8,654 nucleotides of DNA. Origin: Candidatus Peribacteria bacterium. GTDB taxonomy: Bacteria; Patescibacteria; JAEDAM01; Absconditabacterales; Absconditicoccaceae. The notes below the pieces were generated by a model. It did no database searches and was not told the DNA's origin. It was given only the letters and a program-made list of their open reading frames with translations. This document shows, piece after piece, positions 1-6,641 of the stretch. Every line of letters starts with the position of its first letter. Position 1 is the first letter of the stretch. The position numbers and the translations under genes are program-made. Where the stretch lies: contig JAITQZ010000043.1 of assembly GCA_031288635.1 (NCBI GenBank), positions 1 to 8,654 on the forward strand. The letters run 5' to 3'.

Positions 1-74
1 TGAAGAACAAAAAAACCAATAATAAAAAATCTCTCAAACAAATATTTTTAGGAAAATTTTTTCTTATAACGAAC

Positions 75-105
75 AAGACTTTCAAGGAATTACCTTAAAA
101 GTCTT
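75..105 (+). terminator. Hairpin, possible terminator of a gene left of the window
   Basis: A 13-bp stem (75-87 with 93-105, one mismatch, 5-nt loop) is followed directly by a second 7-bp A/T stem (106-112 with 116-122) and a run of T at 123-128. Together they look like a rho-independent terminator for a plus-strand gene ending before or near the left edge. No such gene can be shown in the window. The T-run also contains the stop codon of the convergent minus-strand gene at 127. Confidence 0.45.
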
Positions 106-126
106 ATTAAAGATACTTTAATTTTT

Positions 127-348
127 TTACTTTCTGGACATTATCTCCTTACGTCTCAGAAAGAGTACTGTTAGTACCAAAATCCCACACACTAAAGAAA
201 AAAACAACCACCAGCTTTCAAAAGAGGTAAGATTTCCTCCTGATAGAGCTATTATGTTCAGAATAATAACAATACAACAGAAGATAAAACCATGCCTTTC
301 ACATTTTGTTAATTTTTTCCAAAATCTCATACAATTTAATCTTTTCAT
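127..348 (-). CDS. Small two-helix membrane protein, unknown function
   Basis: A 73-aa protein starting at ATG 348 and ending in TAA. The basic N-terminus (MKRLNCMRFWKKLTK) is followed by two hydrophobic segments, about residues 21-37 (FIFCCIVIILNIIAL) and about 46-64 (WWLFFSLVCGILVLTVLFL), and a basic tail (RRKEIMSRK). This predicts a short hairpin in the membrane. I do not recognise a family. A second in-frame ATG, 18 nt downstream, sits in a tandem copy of the start region, so the true start could be either. A good promoter lies upstream at 393-421, which supports expression. No UGA codons are present. The gene stands alone, with no close neighbour in the same direction. Existence as a gene is likely; its role is unknown. 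Confidence 0.6.
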   Translation of the reverse strand: MKRLNCMRFWKKLTKCERHGFIFCCIVIILNIIALSGGNLTSFESWWLFFSLVCGILVLTVLFLRRKEIMSRK

Positions 349-358
349 ACAATTTAAT
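327..358 (-). repeat. Tandem duplication of the start-codon region
   Basis: The 14-base string TCATACAATTTAAT occurs at 327-340 and again at 345-358, an 18-base period. Read on the minus strand each copy carries ATTAAATTGTATGA, so the ATG of the 127-348 gene is present twice in the same frame. This duplicates six codons and makes the start ambiguous. Confidence 0.7.
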
Positions 359-392
359 TTTAATTTTGTTTATCATTTTTATTAACAAATAT

Positions 393-421
393 AGTATACA
401 GATATATATATTAAAAGTCAA
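393..421 (-). promoter_or_regulatory. Sigma70-type promoter of the 127-348 gene
   Basis: On the minus strand TTGACT (416-421) is separated by exactly 17 bases from TATACT (393-398), a near-consensus pair. The -10 box lies about 45 bases upstream of the ATG at 348. The spacer contains an ATATATATATC run that is shared with the promoter at 8418-8446. Confidence 0.75.
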
Positions 422-719
422 ATGAAAATGATTTATTTCTACGATTTAATTCACACTGATAAAAACAGGATTCTCTAATTTTTTTTGGTACTTTCTTCCA
501 AACAAATGAAAAAATACTCAAAAAAATCAAAAATATTTTCTCTCATCACCACCAACTCTTCACACAAAATTCCTGATTATAATATAGTAAAATATATACT
601 ATAGATAATTAATAATAATAACAATGTGAAATTGTCGACAAGATGTCTAAATCTGTCCATAAAGCTCCCCACCTACAAACACTCAACAAATCTACCTGTA
701 AACACTTTGTAAAAATGTG

Positions 720-739
720 AAAAAAATGCAGATTTTTTT
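720..739 (-). terminator. Possible terminator of the rimO operon
   Basis: A perfect inverted repeat of 8+8 bases with a 4-base loop (AAAAAAAT-loop-ATTTTTTT) lies about 40 bases after the stop codon at 781. Read on the minus strand it ends in a run of T. The stem is only A/T, so it is a weak terminator, but its place after the last gene of the operon fits. Confidence 0.4.
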
Positions 740-780
740 CTTCTTATGATAGAGTATACTGTGAAAAACTCTCTAAATTG

Positions 781-1878
781 TTAAAAACTCTTCAATAAAG
801 GAAAAGCAAGTTCAATATTTTGTTTAATCTGAGACCAAAGAGAACGCTCTGCAGAAACATCTGGAGAAATGAAATATTTCTCTGCCATCAAAAAAGAAGA
901 AGTATCATCAAAGAGACTAAAATAATACGTAAACTGTTTTGCATTCTTCACATTCTGTTCAAAAAATCCCGGAAAAATATGGACCAAATACGAGAGAAGC
1001 TTTCTATTAAGAGCTTGCACTGTTGGACTCGCTGTAAAAGTAGACCCTATCTGCTGCGTGAGATAAGCTTGCAAATTCTTCCAATAGAAATGCGTAGTAG
1101 ATAAATATTTCTCATCACCAGTATTTCCTGTCCATAAAGTAGCATATCGCCCAGAAAGTCCTGCCTCCAAAACCATTTCTTCTTCAAACGTTACAGAACT
1201 CTGAGGAAAAAGCTGAAACAACTTTCCATCAGGAAAAAGTACAAATACTTCTGCTACATTCTGCAAATGCGTAGAAATATAACTCAATTGATACTGTTCT
1301 GGAATCGAAAAATACTGCGTTCCTGTTTGAAATAATAATTCTTGTACTTTCTGATTTCACAAATTCGTAAGTTTAAGATATGCGATACGTTGTGGCTGAG
1401 TCATAGGAGAATGTAATAACAATTGTATTTGCTGCTGACGAATAAATCCCTCAATATCAGGTTTCTCCGGATAAAGATAAAAAAGCCCAGAAATCAGAAT
1501 TAAAAAACTAATACAACTTCCTACTACATAAAAAGGTCGCTTGTACTTCATATGAAGCTTTGAAACATACCACATCAACCCAACAATTACCCCCAAAAGC
1601 AAAAATAAAGCTGGTTCAATAGTGAGCAAAGGACGAAAAAAGAGATGGAGAAACAAATATCCATTTCCAATCAACAAAAAAGTCCTCAAATACTGATATA
1701 CTTTTTCCTCATATCCCTGAAAATACCAATACGTAAAATAAGAAACACTTACCAAAATCAACCACCACCAATATTTCCCTACAAACCCAAAAAATCCCAT
1801 TTCTGGAATAACAAATTCCAAAAAAAGTCAGAGAAAAATTCGTGCAGCGAGATAGTACCAGAGATAACGAGATTTCAT
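781..1878 (-). CDS. Unknown membrane protein, co-transcribed with rimO (two UGA=Gly codons)
   Basis: With UGA read as Gly this is one 365-aa protein from ATG 1878 to TAA 781. UGA codons are Gly17 (1828-1830) and Gly174 (1357-1359); under the standard code the gene looks like two fragments. The first 140 residues are very hydrophobic, with about five membrane segments: roughly 5-24, 36-53, 64-82, 84-106 and 117-136. Aromatic residues are abundant (YWWW, FTYWYF). From about 140 onward the protein is soluble, with a PDGKLFQLFPQSS stretch near residue 215 and no catalytic motif that I recognise. The start is supported by the one-base gap after the rimO stop (TAA-T-ATG), which implies translational coupling. 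The same frame across both UGAs and the ATG placed exactly at the rimO end argue strongly that the gene is intact. Function is unknown. Confidence 0.85.
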
Positions 1879-1879
1879 A

Positions 1880-3271
1880 TTACACTATATAGGAGATTTT
1901 CCTTCAAATTTCAAGGCAATTTCCCTCACAAGCCAAAACCTGTTCCACCAACACTTCATCCACTTCATCAATCTCTGGACAATGCAACCACGGACGCACT
2001 ACTAACATTCATACTTTCCCTTTCTCCACAGCAACATCACCTAACGACAAAGGAACTTCTACAACCCATCCCCATTCCTCTTTTCCCTTTCTGGCTTGTG
2101 AATGATTAATAGAAAGCTGATTTACCAATTGATGAAGCTCATGAAAACGCCTACGAATTACTTTTTCCTCTACTTTCCCTGACAATTGAAACGATTTTGC
2201 CAACGGTTCATCGTGATATTCAAACAAGGCAATATTATCAAAATAGTTCAATTTTATAAACGCTTTCAAATGTTCAAATTCCTCCTCTGTTTCTCCAGGA
2301 AACCCAATAATAAAATTGGTACGAATAAAATAAAGTGGAAATGCCGTTTTGATGAAATGCAAAAATTTGTGAATTGACTTCTCATCATAAAATCTCCCCA
2401 TTCTCTTCAACACACTTCCAGCCGAATGCTGCAACGGAATATCAAAATACGGAATAAACTTTTGAAACCCCGTCAGCTTTTCCAACTGTTTCAACGTCAA
2501 CAAATCCGGATACAAATATAATACACGATAACGAAAATCCCCTTCCAATACCTCAATCTCTTCCAAAAGCTCAAAAAGCTGAGGCTTTCCATATAAATCC
2601 ACTCCATATCTTGTCGAATCCTGAGCAATCAAAATAATCTCTTTTGCTCCTTGTTGCACGAGATTTTCCACTTCACGTACTAACTTAGGAATAGGCAACG
2701 AAATTTGTCTTCAACGGATTTGGGGAATAATACAAAAAGCACACGAATTATTACACCCCTCAGCAATTTTAAGATACTCAAATCCTTCCTCCAAATTGGT
2801 CAAAGCCTTCGGGATATCGCTCAAAAAAATCTTATTAAGTTCATTCCAAGGATACAAAGAAACCTGATTTTTAATCTTTTTCCACTCCTCATCATCAGCC
2901 AGCTCTTCCCAATATTTCACGGCACATCCGGTAATACAGACTTTTTTTCCTCTTTTCAAAAGCTTTTTCATCGTTTTCAGAGCCTCTTCCCTTCCCGAAG
3001 AAATAAATCCACACGTATTAAGCAAAACCCATTCCACCTCATTATCATAAGGATTTGCACAGTATACAACCCCCTTTCATACTGTGCCTCGTCCCGCAGT
3101 ACTGCGAGACGGAGAAGGAAGGAAAGGGGGATTTTTTTGAAACGCTTCAGAACTTCCTCCTTCCTTCCCCGCAAAATCACCCGACAAAAATTTTCCTAAT
3201 AAAAACTGACTATCAACCAAATTTTTTGTACAACCCAGATTAATTATTGAAATAAGAGTAGGATTAGACAT
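1880..3271 (-). CDS. rimO: Ribosomal protein S12 methylthiotransferase RimO (four UGA=Gly codons)
   Basis: Radical-SAM enzyme that methylthiolates a conserved Asp of ribosomal protein S12. Read with UGA=Gly it is 463 aa, ATG 3271 to TAA 1880. The N-terminal UPF0004 domain has LGCTKNLVDS (Cys14), NTCGFI (Cys87) and TGC (Cys116) for one 4Fe-4S cluster. The radical-SAM CxxxCxxC is CNNSCAFC (Cys173, 177, 180), then IIPQIR-Gly187. QDSTRYGVDLYG and PYFDIPLQHSAGSVLKRMGR are typical of RimO rather than MiaB. The C-terminal TRAM domain shows the RPW...CPEIDE motif. UGA codons are residues 65, 187, 421 and 456; Gly187 is conserved in the family. About 38 extra residues (31-69) lie between the first two cluster cysteines and are encoded by a palindromic, GC-richer segment, which explains the length above the usual 430-440. 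The AAGGAGG at about 3315-3321 is too far from the ATG to act as its ribosome binding site. The gene overlaps no neighbour and is followed after one base by the membrane protein gene. Confidence 0.95.
3066..3184 (-). repeat. Palindromic element inserted in frame within rimO
   Basis: This segment of about 115 bases encodes RimO residues about 31-69, which have no counterpart in the normal spacing between the LLG and NTCGF motifs. It is visibly richer in G and C than the rest of the gene. It contains a perfect 12-bp palindrome CGCAGTACTGCG (3095-3106), a 9-bp inverted repeat (CCCCCTTTC 3070-3078 with GAAAGGGGG 3122-3130), and a 15-bp stem (3111-3125 with 3156-3170) that is fully paired in the mRNA sense if three G-U pairs are allowed. 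ACAA flanks both ends (3066-3069 and 3184-3187), a possible short target duplication or chance. It resembles in concept the palindromic elements known inside Rickettsia genes, but I see no second copy in this window. Confidence 0.6.
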
Positions 3272-3599
3272 TCGATGAAAAAATAACAAAATGAATAAAC
3301 AACCTATATAAATTTCCTCCTTTTTTTCCAAGGAAAAAAAATCTTAAAAAATCTCTTGTATTTGTTTAAGATTTTTATACAAATAAACCCGTTGCAACAA
3401 AAAATGTGGAATTCTTTTCAAAGAAAAGGAGGAAACCGAAGTATAAGAATAGCTTTGCTACTCAGTATTCTTCAAGTACATTCACTTGTCTTGCAGTAGT
3501 GTAGGAAAACGATGGTAGGGATGTAGACTTGCTTCAAAGCAATTAAAATAAAAATAAAATCGTTCTGGTACTACATTATCAGAATACAATAGTAAGAAT
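3272..3599. other. Divergent intergenic region between rimO and the lipoprotein gene
   Basis: This 328-base gap must hold the promoters of both diverging genes. It contains a perfect 12-bp inverted repeat AAAAATCTTAAA / TTTAAGATTTTT (3337-3348 and 3365-3376) in the presumed rimO leader, and an inverted pair TTTCCTCCTTTT / AAAAGGAGGAAA around 3313-3324 and 3425-3436. On the plus side TTTG at about 3454 and TACATTCA about 19 bases further vaguely resemble a Bacteroidota-type promoter, but the match is incomplete. No open frame or RNA gene is evident. Confidence 0.4.
3337..3376 (-). repeat. Long A/T hairpin upstream of rimO
   Basis: A perfect 12-bp inverted repeat (3337-3348 with 3365-3376) encloses a 16-base loop. 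Read in either direction it ends in T residues, so it could be a terminator insulating the two diverging genes or a structure in the rimO 5' leader. Which of these applies cannot be decided from sequence. Confidence 0.45.
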
Positions 3600-4310
3600 A
3601 TGAAAAAAGTGTTAAAAAATGGTTTGAAAGCTCTAGGAGTTTTTTCCATAGTATTAAGTCTGGCTTCATCCTGTACTCAGGAAGATGTGATATCCGTTCC
3701 TGTTGAGGAAAAAGTTATTGTTGAAAATTCTGGTAGTCCAATGACAAAATCAGCACCTTATGCATACAAAATTATTTCAACAGTGCCTCACTATTATGAA
3801 TGGGATACAAACGAGAATCCAGAACATTACAACTGGTGTGCACATGCTGCACTTAAATGTGTATTAGCCTATCATGGAATTAGTACTACATTAGATGCAT
3901 TACATGAAATATTTAGAGATAATGCAGTAGCATATCGTAATGGTGGTCGATGTGGAGATGGTAAATATTGTGCTTCTCTATATGACCTAGAAATGGCTTG
4001 TCAATATGACCTTGGTCTCTCAAGTTCATCTAACGAAACTGTTAGTAGCATATCAGCTTTCTGGCAGAAATTAAAGGATGGTGTGAATTACAATAAACCT
4101 GTCATTGTTCCTTCTACTTATCTAGAGCCTTATGGACATAATTATGTTGTTGTAGGATTCGAAGAAGGAGCTAATGATAATACAAGGTGGGTCTATCTTC
4201 GAGATGTTAAACGTTCAACTCCACTATTTAGTAATTATGACCGAGGGTGCTCTTTAGCAGAATTCTACACAGAAAGAACTGGTACACAAGTGTTTATAGT
4301 GCGTCCATAA
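3600..4310 (+). CDS. Lipoprotein with C39/papain-like cysteine peptidase domain, Bacteroidota-like
   Basis: A 236-aa protein from ATG 3600 to TAA. Residues 1-24 form a lipoprotein signal peptide (MKKVLKNG, then a hydrophobic core) with the lipobox LASSC, lipidated at Cys25. A linker to about residue 55 follows, then a compact cysteine-peptidase-like domain: Cys80 in NWCAHAALKCVLAYHG is the likely nucleophile, His180 in GHNYVVVGFEE the likely base, and Asp202 in YLRDVKR the likely third residue. This order and spacing fit the C39-like / papain-like (AvrRpt2-type NWC) families. Extra cysteines (87, 118, 124, 134, 217) may form disulfides. The SSC-TQED start resembles Bacteroidota lipoproteins. 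Glycine is mostly GGT here, whereas ABC-F and SecF use mostly GGA, and there are no UGA codons. The gene is monocistronic, with its own terminator. It likely acts outside the membrane on peptides, or has lost activity; substrate is unknown. Recent transfer is an inference. Confidence 0.8.
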   Translation: MKKVLKNGLKALGVFSIVLSLASSCTQEDVISVPVEEKVIVENSGSPMTKSAPYAYKIISTVPHYYEWDTNENPEHYNWCAHAALKCVLAYHGISTTLDALHEIFRDNAVAYRNGGRCGDGKYCASLYDLEMACQYDLGLSSSSNETVSSISAFWQKLKDGVNYNKPVIVPSTYLEPYGHNYVVVGFEEGANDNTRWVYLRDVKRSTPLFSNYDRGCSLAEFYTERTGTQVFIVRP

Positions 4311-4339
4311 TCTATTTATTTGCAAATGATTAATACTAG

Positions 4340-4372
4340 ATACCACTAATATATAATTAGTGGTATTTTTTT
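4340..4372 (+). terminator. Rho-independent terminator of the lipoprotein gene
   Basis: A perfect 11-bp stem ATACCACTAAT (4340-4350) / ATTAGTGGTAT (4356-4366) with a 5-base loop is followed by a T-run (4366-4372). It lies 30 bases after the lipoprotein stop. The T-run overlaps the TAA stop (4371-4373) of the convergent minus-strand gene. Confidence 0.9.
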
Positions 4373-4790
4373 AATATCATAGAATTCCCCTATTCATAGG
4401 TAGTCTAACGGTAAAAAACGAATCAACATACATTTGCCTCAGTTGTTGTTCTTGTAAAATTATCCATTTTCATGGGGTAGAACCGTGATAACGTCTTTTT
4501 TTCCAAAATAACAATTCCTCAGCACGAAAACGTTCATATCTACTTCACGAAATTTCTTTGACCAACTCAATAACACTATAACCTGAAAAAACTTTTCCCA
4601 TAGATGTAATACAAAATTCTCCTTTAACCATGGGATATTGTAAGTAATAGGTGTTTGTATTAGGAAATGCTGCTAAAAATTGCTCCCAGATTTCTTGTTC
4701 AGTAGGTACTGTTTGTATTGCTTCTTCTGAAATATCAACTAACTCTTCATCTTCATCCCAATTGAAAGTCTTCATCTTCCAATCCCACAA
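4371..4790 (-). CDS. Unknown small protein with three UGA=Gly codons; N-terminus probably longer
   Basis: With UGA=Gly the frame runs to TAA 4371-4373; the first in-frame usual start is TTG 4790, giving 139 aa (ATG 4775 is also possible). UGA codons lie at 4545-4547, 4470-4472 and 4377-4379. The middle is acidic (NWDEDEELVDISEEA), the C-terminal third basic and aromatic (REYERFRAEELLFWKKRRYHG, in part), ending RLPMNRGILGY. The frame stays open upstream to 4938 with protein-like sequence (SSETFISDIYSGVDFITF), but it has no start codon there. An ATG at 4935 (and one at 4905) would supply a hydrophobic N-terminus if one T were missing from the nine-T run at 4894-4902. I do not recognise a family. 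The C-terminal reading through UGA is convincing because it stays open and protein-like up to the terminator; the N-terminus is uncertain. Confidence 0.65.
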
Positions 4791-4935
4791 AAATTCTTCA
4801 CGAAAAGTAATAAAATCTACACCAGAATAAATATCAGAAATAAAGGTTTCCGAAGAAATACACTCTTGAGGAAAGGGCTTTTTCTGTCTGTAGAAAAAAA
4901 AACATAAAATAATAAAAAACTTTTCTATAAAGCAT
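4791..4935 (-). pseudogene. Probable N-terminal part of the 4371 gene, out of frame at a T9 run
   Basis: From ATG 4935 the minus strand reads MLYRKVFYYFMFFF, a basic-then-hydrophobic signal or anchor. At nine T (4894-4902) it would need to lose one T to enter the frame YRQKKPFPQECISSETF, which continues into the 4371 gene. The spliced product would be about 187 aa. The cause could be a homopolymer sequencing error, slippage that switches the gene on and off, or a true frameshift. Confidence 0.5.
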
Positions 4936-4951
4936 TAATCATTACTTTTGA

Positions 4952-4965
4952 ACTTATATATAAGT
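4952..4965. promoter_or_regulatory. 14-bp palindrome in a divergent promoter region
   Basis: ACTTATATATAAGT is a perfect palindrome lying between the minus-strand small gene and the ABC-F gene. On the minus strand TTTACA about 16-18 bases upstream of TATATA would form a promoter overlapping it. It may be an operator, but A/T-rich palindromes arise easily by chance here. Confidence 0.3.
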
Positions 4966-5159
4966 ATCATTCATTTTCTGTAAAAGTGAGTTCAAAGATT
5001 TTTTGAATATTTTCATATTATATTAACATATAAAACTAATCATTTTATATATTCTATATATTTTTCTAAGGGAAACAAGCATAAATATATATATCAAAAT
5101 CAATACAAAATGAAAAACCATTGAAAATTCACTCCAAAACCCTATACTTCCTCCAAATA

Positions 5160-6641
5160 ATGAACCGAGACCAAATCCAGCTTTCTATCAATAACCTCGA
5201 AAAAACCTACGTGGCAACGCACCCTATTTTTCAACATCTCAATTTTTCATTTCCTGCCAGACATGTCCTAGGAATTGTTGGACCCAACGGAGTCGGAAAA
5301 ACCACTCTCGCAAAAATTCTCGCAAAAAAAATCAGACCAACAGCTGGTTCCATACTCACTAACGCCAATATCGGCTACCTTCCCCAAGAAATCAGCTTTG
5401 GCTCTTCCGTTACAATCAAATCCTACCTCAAAAACTTCGTCCAACCTCGAGAAGACTACAAAGTTTTGGAAGCTATTCAACAAGTCAGACTCTACGACAT
5501 CCCACTGAAGAGAACACTTTCTACCCTCAGTGGAGGACAACAAAGAAAAGTCCTTTTCGCCGCAATGCTCCTCCAATCCAAAGATATCCTCATTCTCGAC
5601 GAACCCACCAATCATATCGACACAGAAACCAGGGAACGATTCATCGAATACATCCAGCATTTTCCGGGAATGGTTCTAATGATTTCTCACGACAGAGCCT
5701 TGCTCAACGAAGTCTGCGATGGAATTTTAGACTTTGAATTTGGAAAAATCCAATACTACGAAGGAAACTATGAAAGCTACAAACAGCAAAAAGCTGACTA
5801 CCAACAAAAACTTAAAGCAGACGCAGAAAGATACGAAAAAAGAAAACAGAAAATGGAAGCGTGGCTTCGCCTCATCCAAGAAAGAGCTTCTTACTACGCC
5901 AATCCTACCTTTGGAAAACTCCTCAAAGCAAAAAGGTCGCAGTTTGAGAGAACCTTTTCTGGGACTACTCCAGAACAAATTCGCCACACTAAACAAACCA
6001 AACTCCATCTCGAAGGAGGTGTTCACCACAGCAAAAGAATTCTCCGCTACGAAAAAAAAGATATCACTATCGCTAACCACCTCCTCATTCACGATTGTTC
6101 TTTTGAAATCCGAGGCAAAGAAAGAATCCTCTTACAAGGAGCCAATGGTACTGGAAAAACTACTCTCCTTCGTGACATCCTCGCCCAATGCACAAAACCT
6201 ACCGATACCAAAGTGCTGATAGGAAACGGTATCAAAAGCTGTTATATCGACCAATATCAACTCAATATCAATTCTTCGCTTTCCGTTCTCGATGAATTTC
6301 TTTCTAAAGTCGAAGGAATCTACCGCGACCAACTCAGAGCAAAAAAAATGCTGAGCAACTTCGGGCTTGGCGAACAGACACGGCACCAATCCGTTTCTAC
6401 GCTCAGCTACGGACAAAAAGTTCGCCTCCGTTTCGCAGAAATCTCTGGTTACAGCTATGATATCCTTATTCTCGACGAACCTACCAATCATCTCGATATC
6501 GCTACCAGAGAAGTAATAGAAAAAGCTCTCGTTGACTACGAAGGAGCTCTTCTTCTCGTCTCTCACGACCAATATTTCGTGCAGGAAGTCTTGATTGAAA
6601 GAATTTGGGAAATCACCAACCAAGAGTTAATAGAAAGGTAA
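5160..6641 (+). CDS. ABC-F family ATPase (tandem ABC domains, translation factor or ribosome protection type)
   Basis: A soluble protein with two fused ATP-binding cassettes and no membrane segment; the ABC-F family acts on ribosomes, either in translation control (EttA, YheS, Uup type) or in antibiotic resistance (Msr, Vga, Lsa type). From ATG 5160 it is 493 aa. Domain 1 has Walker A GPNGVGKTT (41-49), signature LSGGQQRK (123-130), LILDEPTNHID (144-154) and SHDR (176-179). A charged linker (about 190-275, KQQKADYQQKLKADAERYEK) is typical of ABC-F. Domain 2 has GANGTGKTT (327-335), the altered signature LSYGQ (415-419), LILDEPTNHLD (436-446) and SHDQ (468-471). ATG 5160 is preferred over TTG 5121 because the cassette starts right after it. 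No Shine-Dalgarno is present. There are no UGA codons; glycine is mostly GGA. Subfamily cannot be fixed, so no gene symbol is given. Confidence 0.9.
   Translation: MNRDQIQLSINNLEKTYVATHPIFQHLNFSFPARHVLGIVGPNGVGKTTLAKILAKKIRPTAGSILTNANIGYLPQEISFGSSVTIKSYLKNFVQPREDYKVLEAIQQVRLYDIPLKRTLSTLSGGQQRKVLFAAMLLQSKDILILDEPTNHIDTETRERFIEYIQHFPGMVLMISHDRALLNEVCDGILDFEFGKIQYYEGNYESYKQQKADYQQKLKADAERYEKRKQKMEAWLRLIQERASYYANPTFGKLLKAKRSQFERTFSGTTPEQIRHTKQTKLHLEGGVHHSKRILRYEKKDITIANHLLIHDCSFEIRGKERILLQGANGTGKTTLLRDILAQCTKPTDTKVLIGNGIKSCYIDQYQLNINSSLSVLDEFLSKVEGIYRDQLRAKKMLSNFGLGEQTRHQSVSTLSYGQKVRLRFAEISGYSYDILILDEPTNHLDIATREVIEKALVDYEGALLLVSHDQYFVQEVLIERIWEITNQELIER

Larger units (their letters stand above)
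349..780. other. Intergenic region, AT-rich
   Basis: This 432-base gap holds the promoter of the 127-348 gene (393-421), a perfect 10-bp palindrome TTGTCGACAA (632-641), an inverted repeat of TATAGTA around 584-604, and an A/T hairpin at 720-739. A 32-codon open frame on the plus strand (506-604) has no supporting feature. No tRNA-like fold or conserved RNA was recognised. Nothing else is seen. Confidence 0.5.

Noticed and set aside
1..95. C-terminal end of a plus-strand gene at the left edge
   Set aside because: An open frame from base 3 to a TAA near 96 exists, but 30 lysine-rich codons in A-rich DNA are not evidence of coding; the hairpin at 75-105 would overlap its end.
506..604. 32-codon plus-strand open frame MKKYSKKSK
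   Set aside because: No promoter, ribosome site or recognizable sequence; frames of this length are expected in such A-rich DNA.
1645..2109. 154-codon plus-strand open frame over the rimO/membrane protein junction
   Set aside because: It is the antisense shadow of two well-supported genes; its composition is low in complexity and not protein-like.
2009..3331. rimO as a decayed pseudogene in several pieces
   Set aside because: All breaks are UGA, never UAA or UAG, the frame is constant over 463 codons, and all expected motifs are intact. A pseudogene would show mixed stops and frameshifts.
3272..3331. A longer RimO start at TTG 3331, next to an AAGGAGG
   Set aside because: The extra 20 residues are hydrophobic and do not resemble the RimO N-terminus; ATG 3271 places LGC at the normal distance from the start.
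3454..3484. Bacteroidota-type promoter (TTTG, 19 bases, TACATTCA) for the lipoprotein
   Set aside because: Only part of the TAnnTTTG box matches and it lies more than 100 bases from the ATG; too weak to call as a feature.
5734..6623. Several open frames of 120-160 codons in the ABC-F gene on both strands
   Set aside because: They overlap the ABC-F gene fully, which carries all ABC motifs; the alternatives have only skewed composition.
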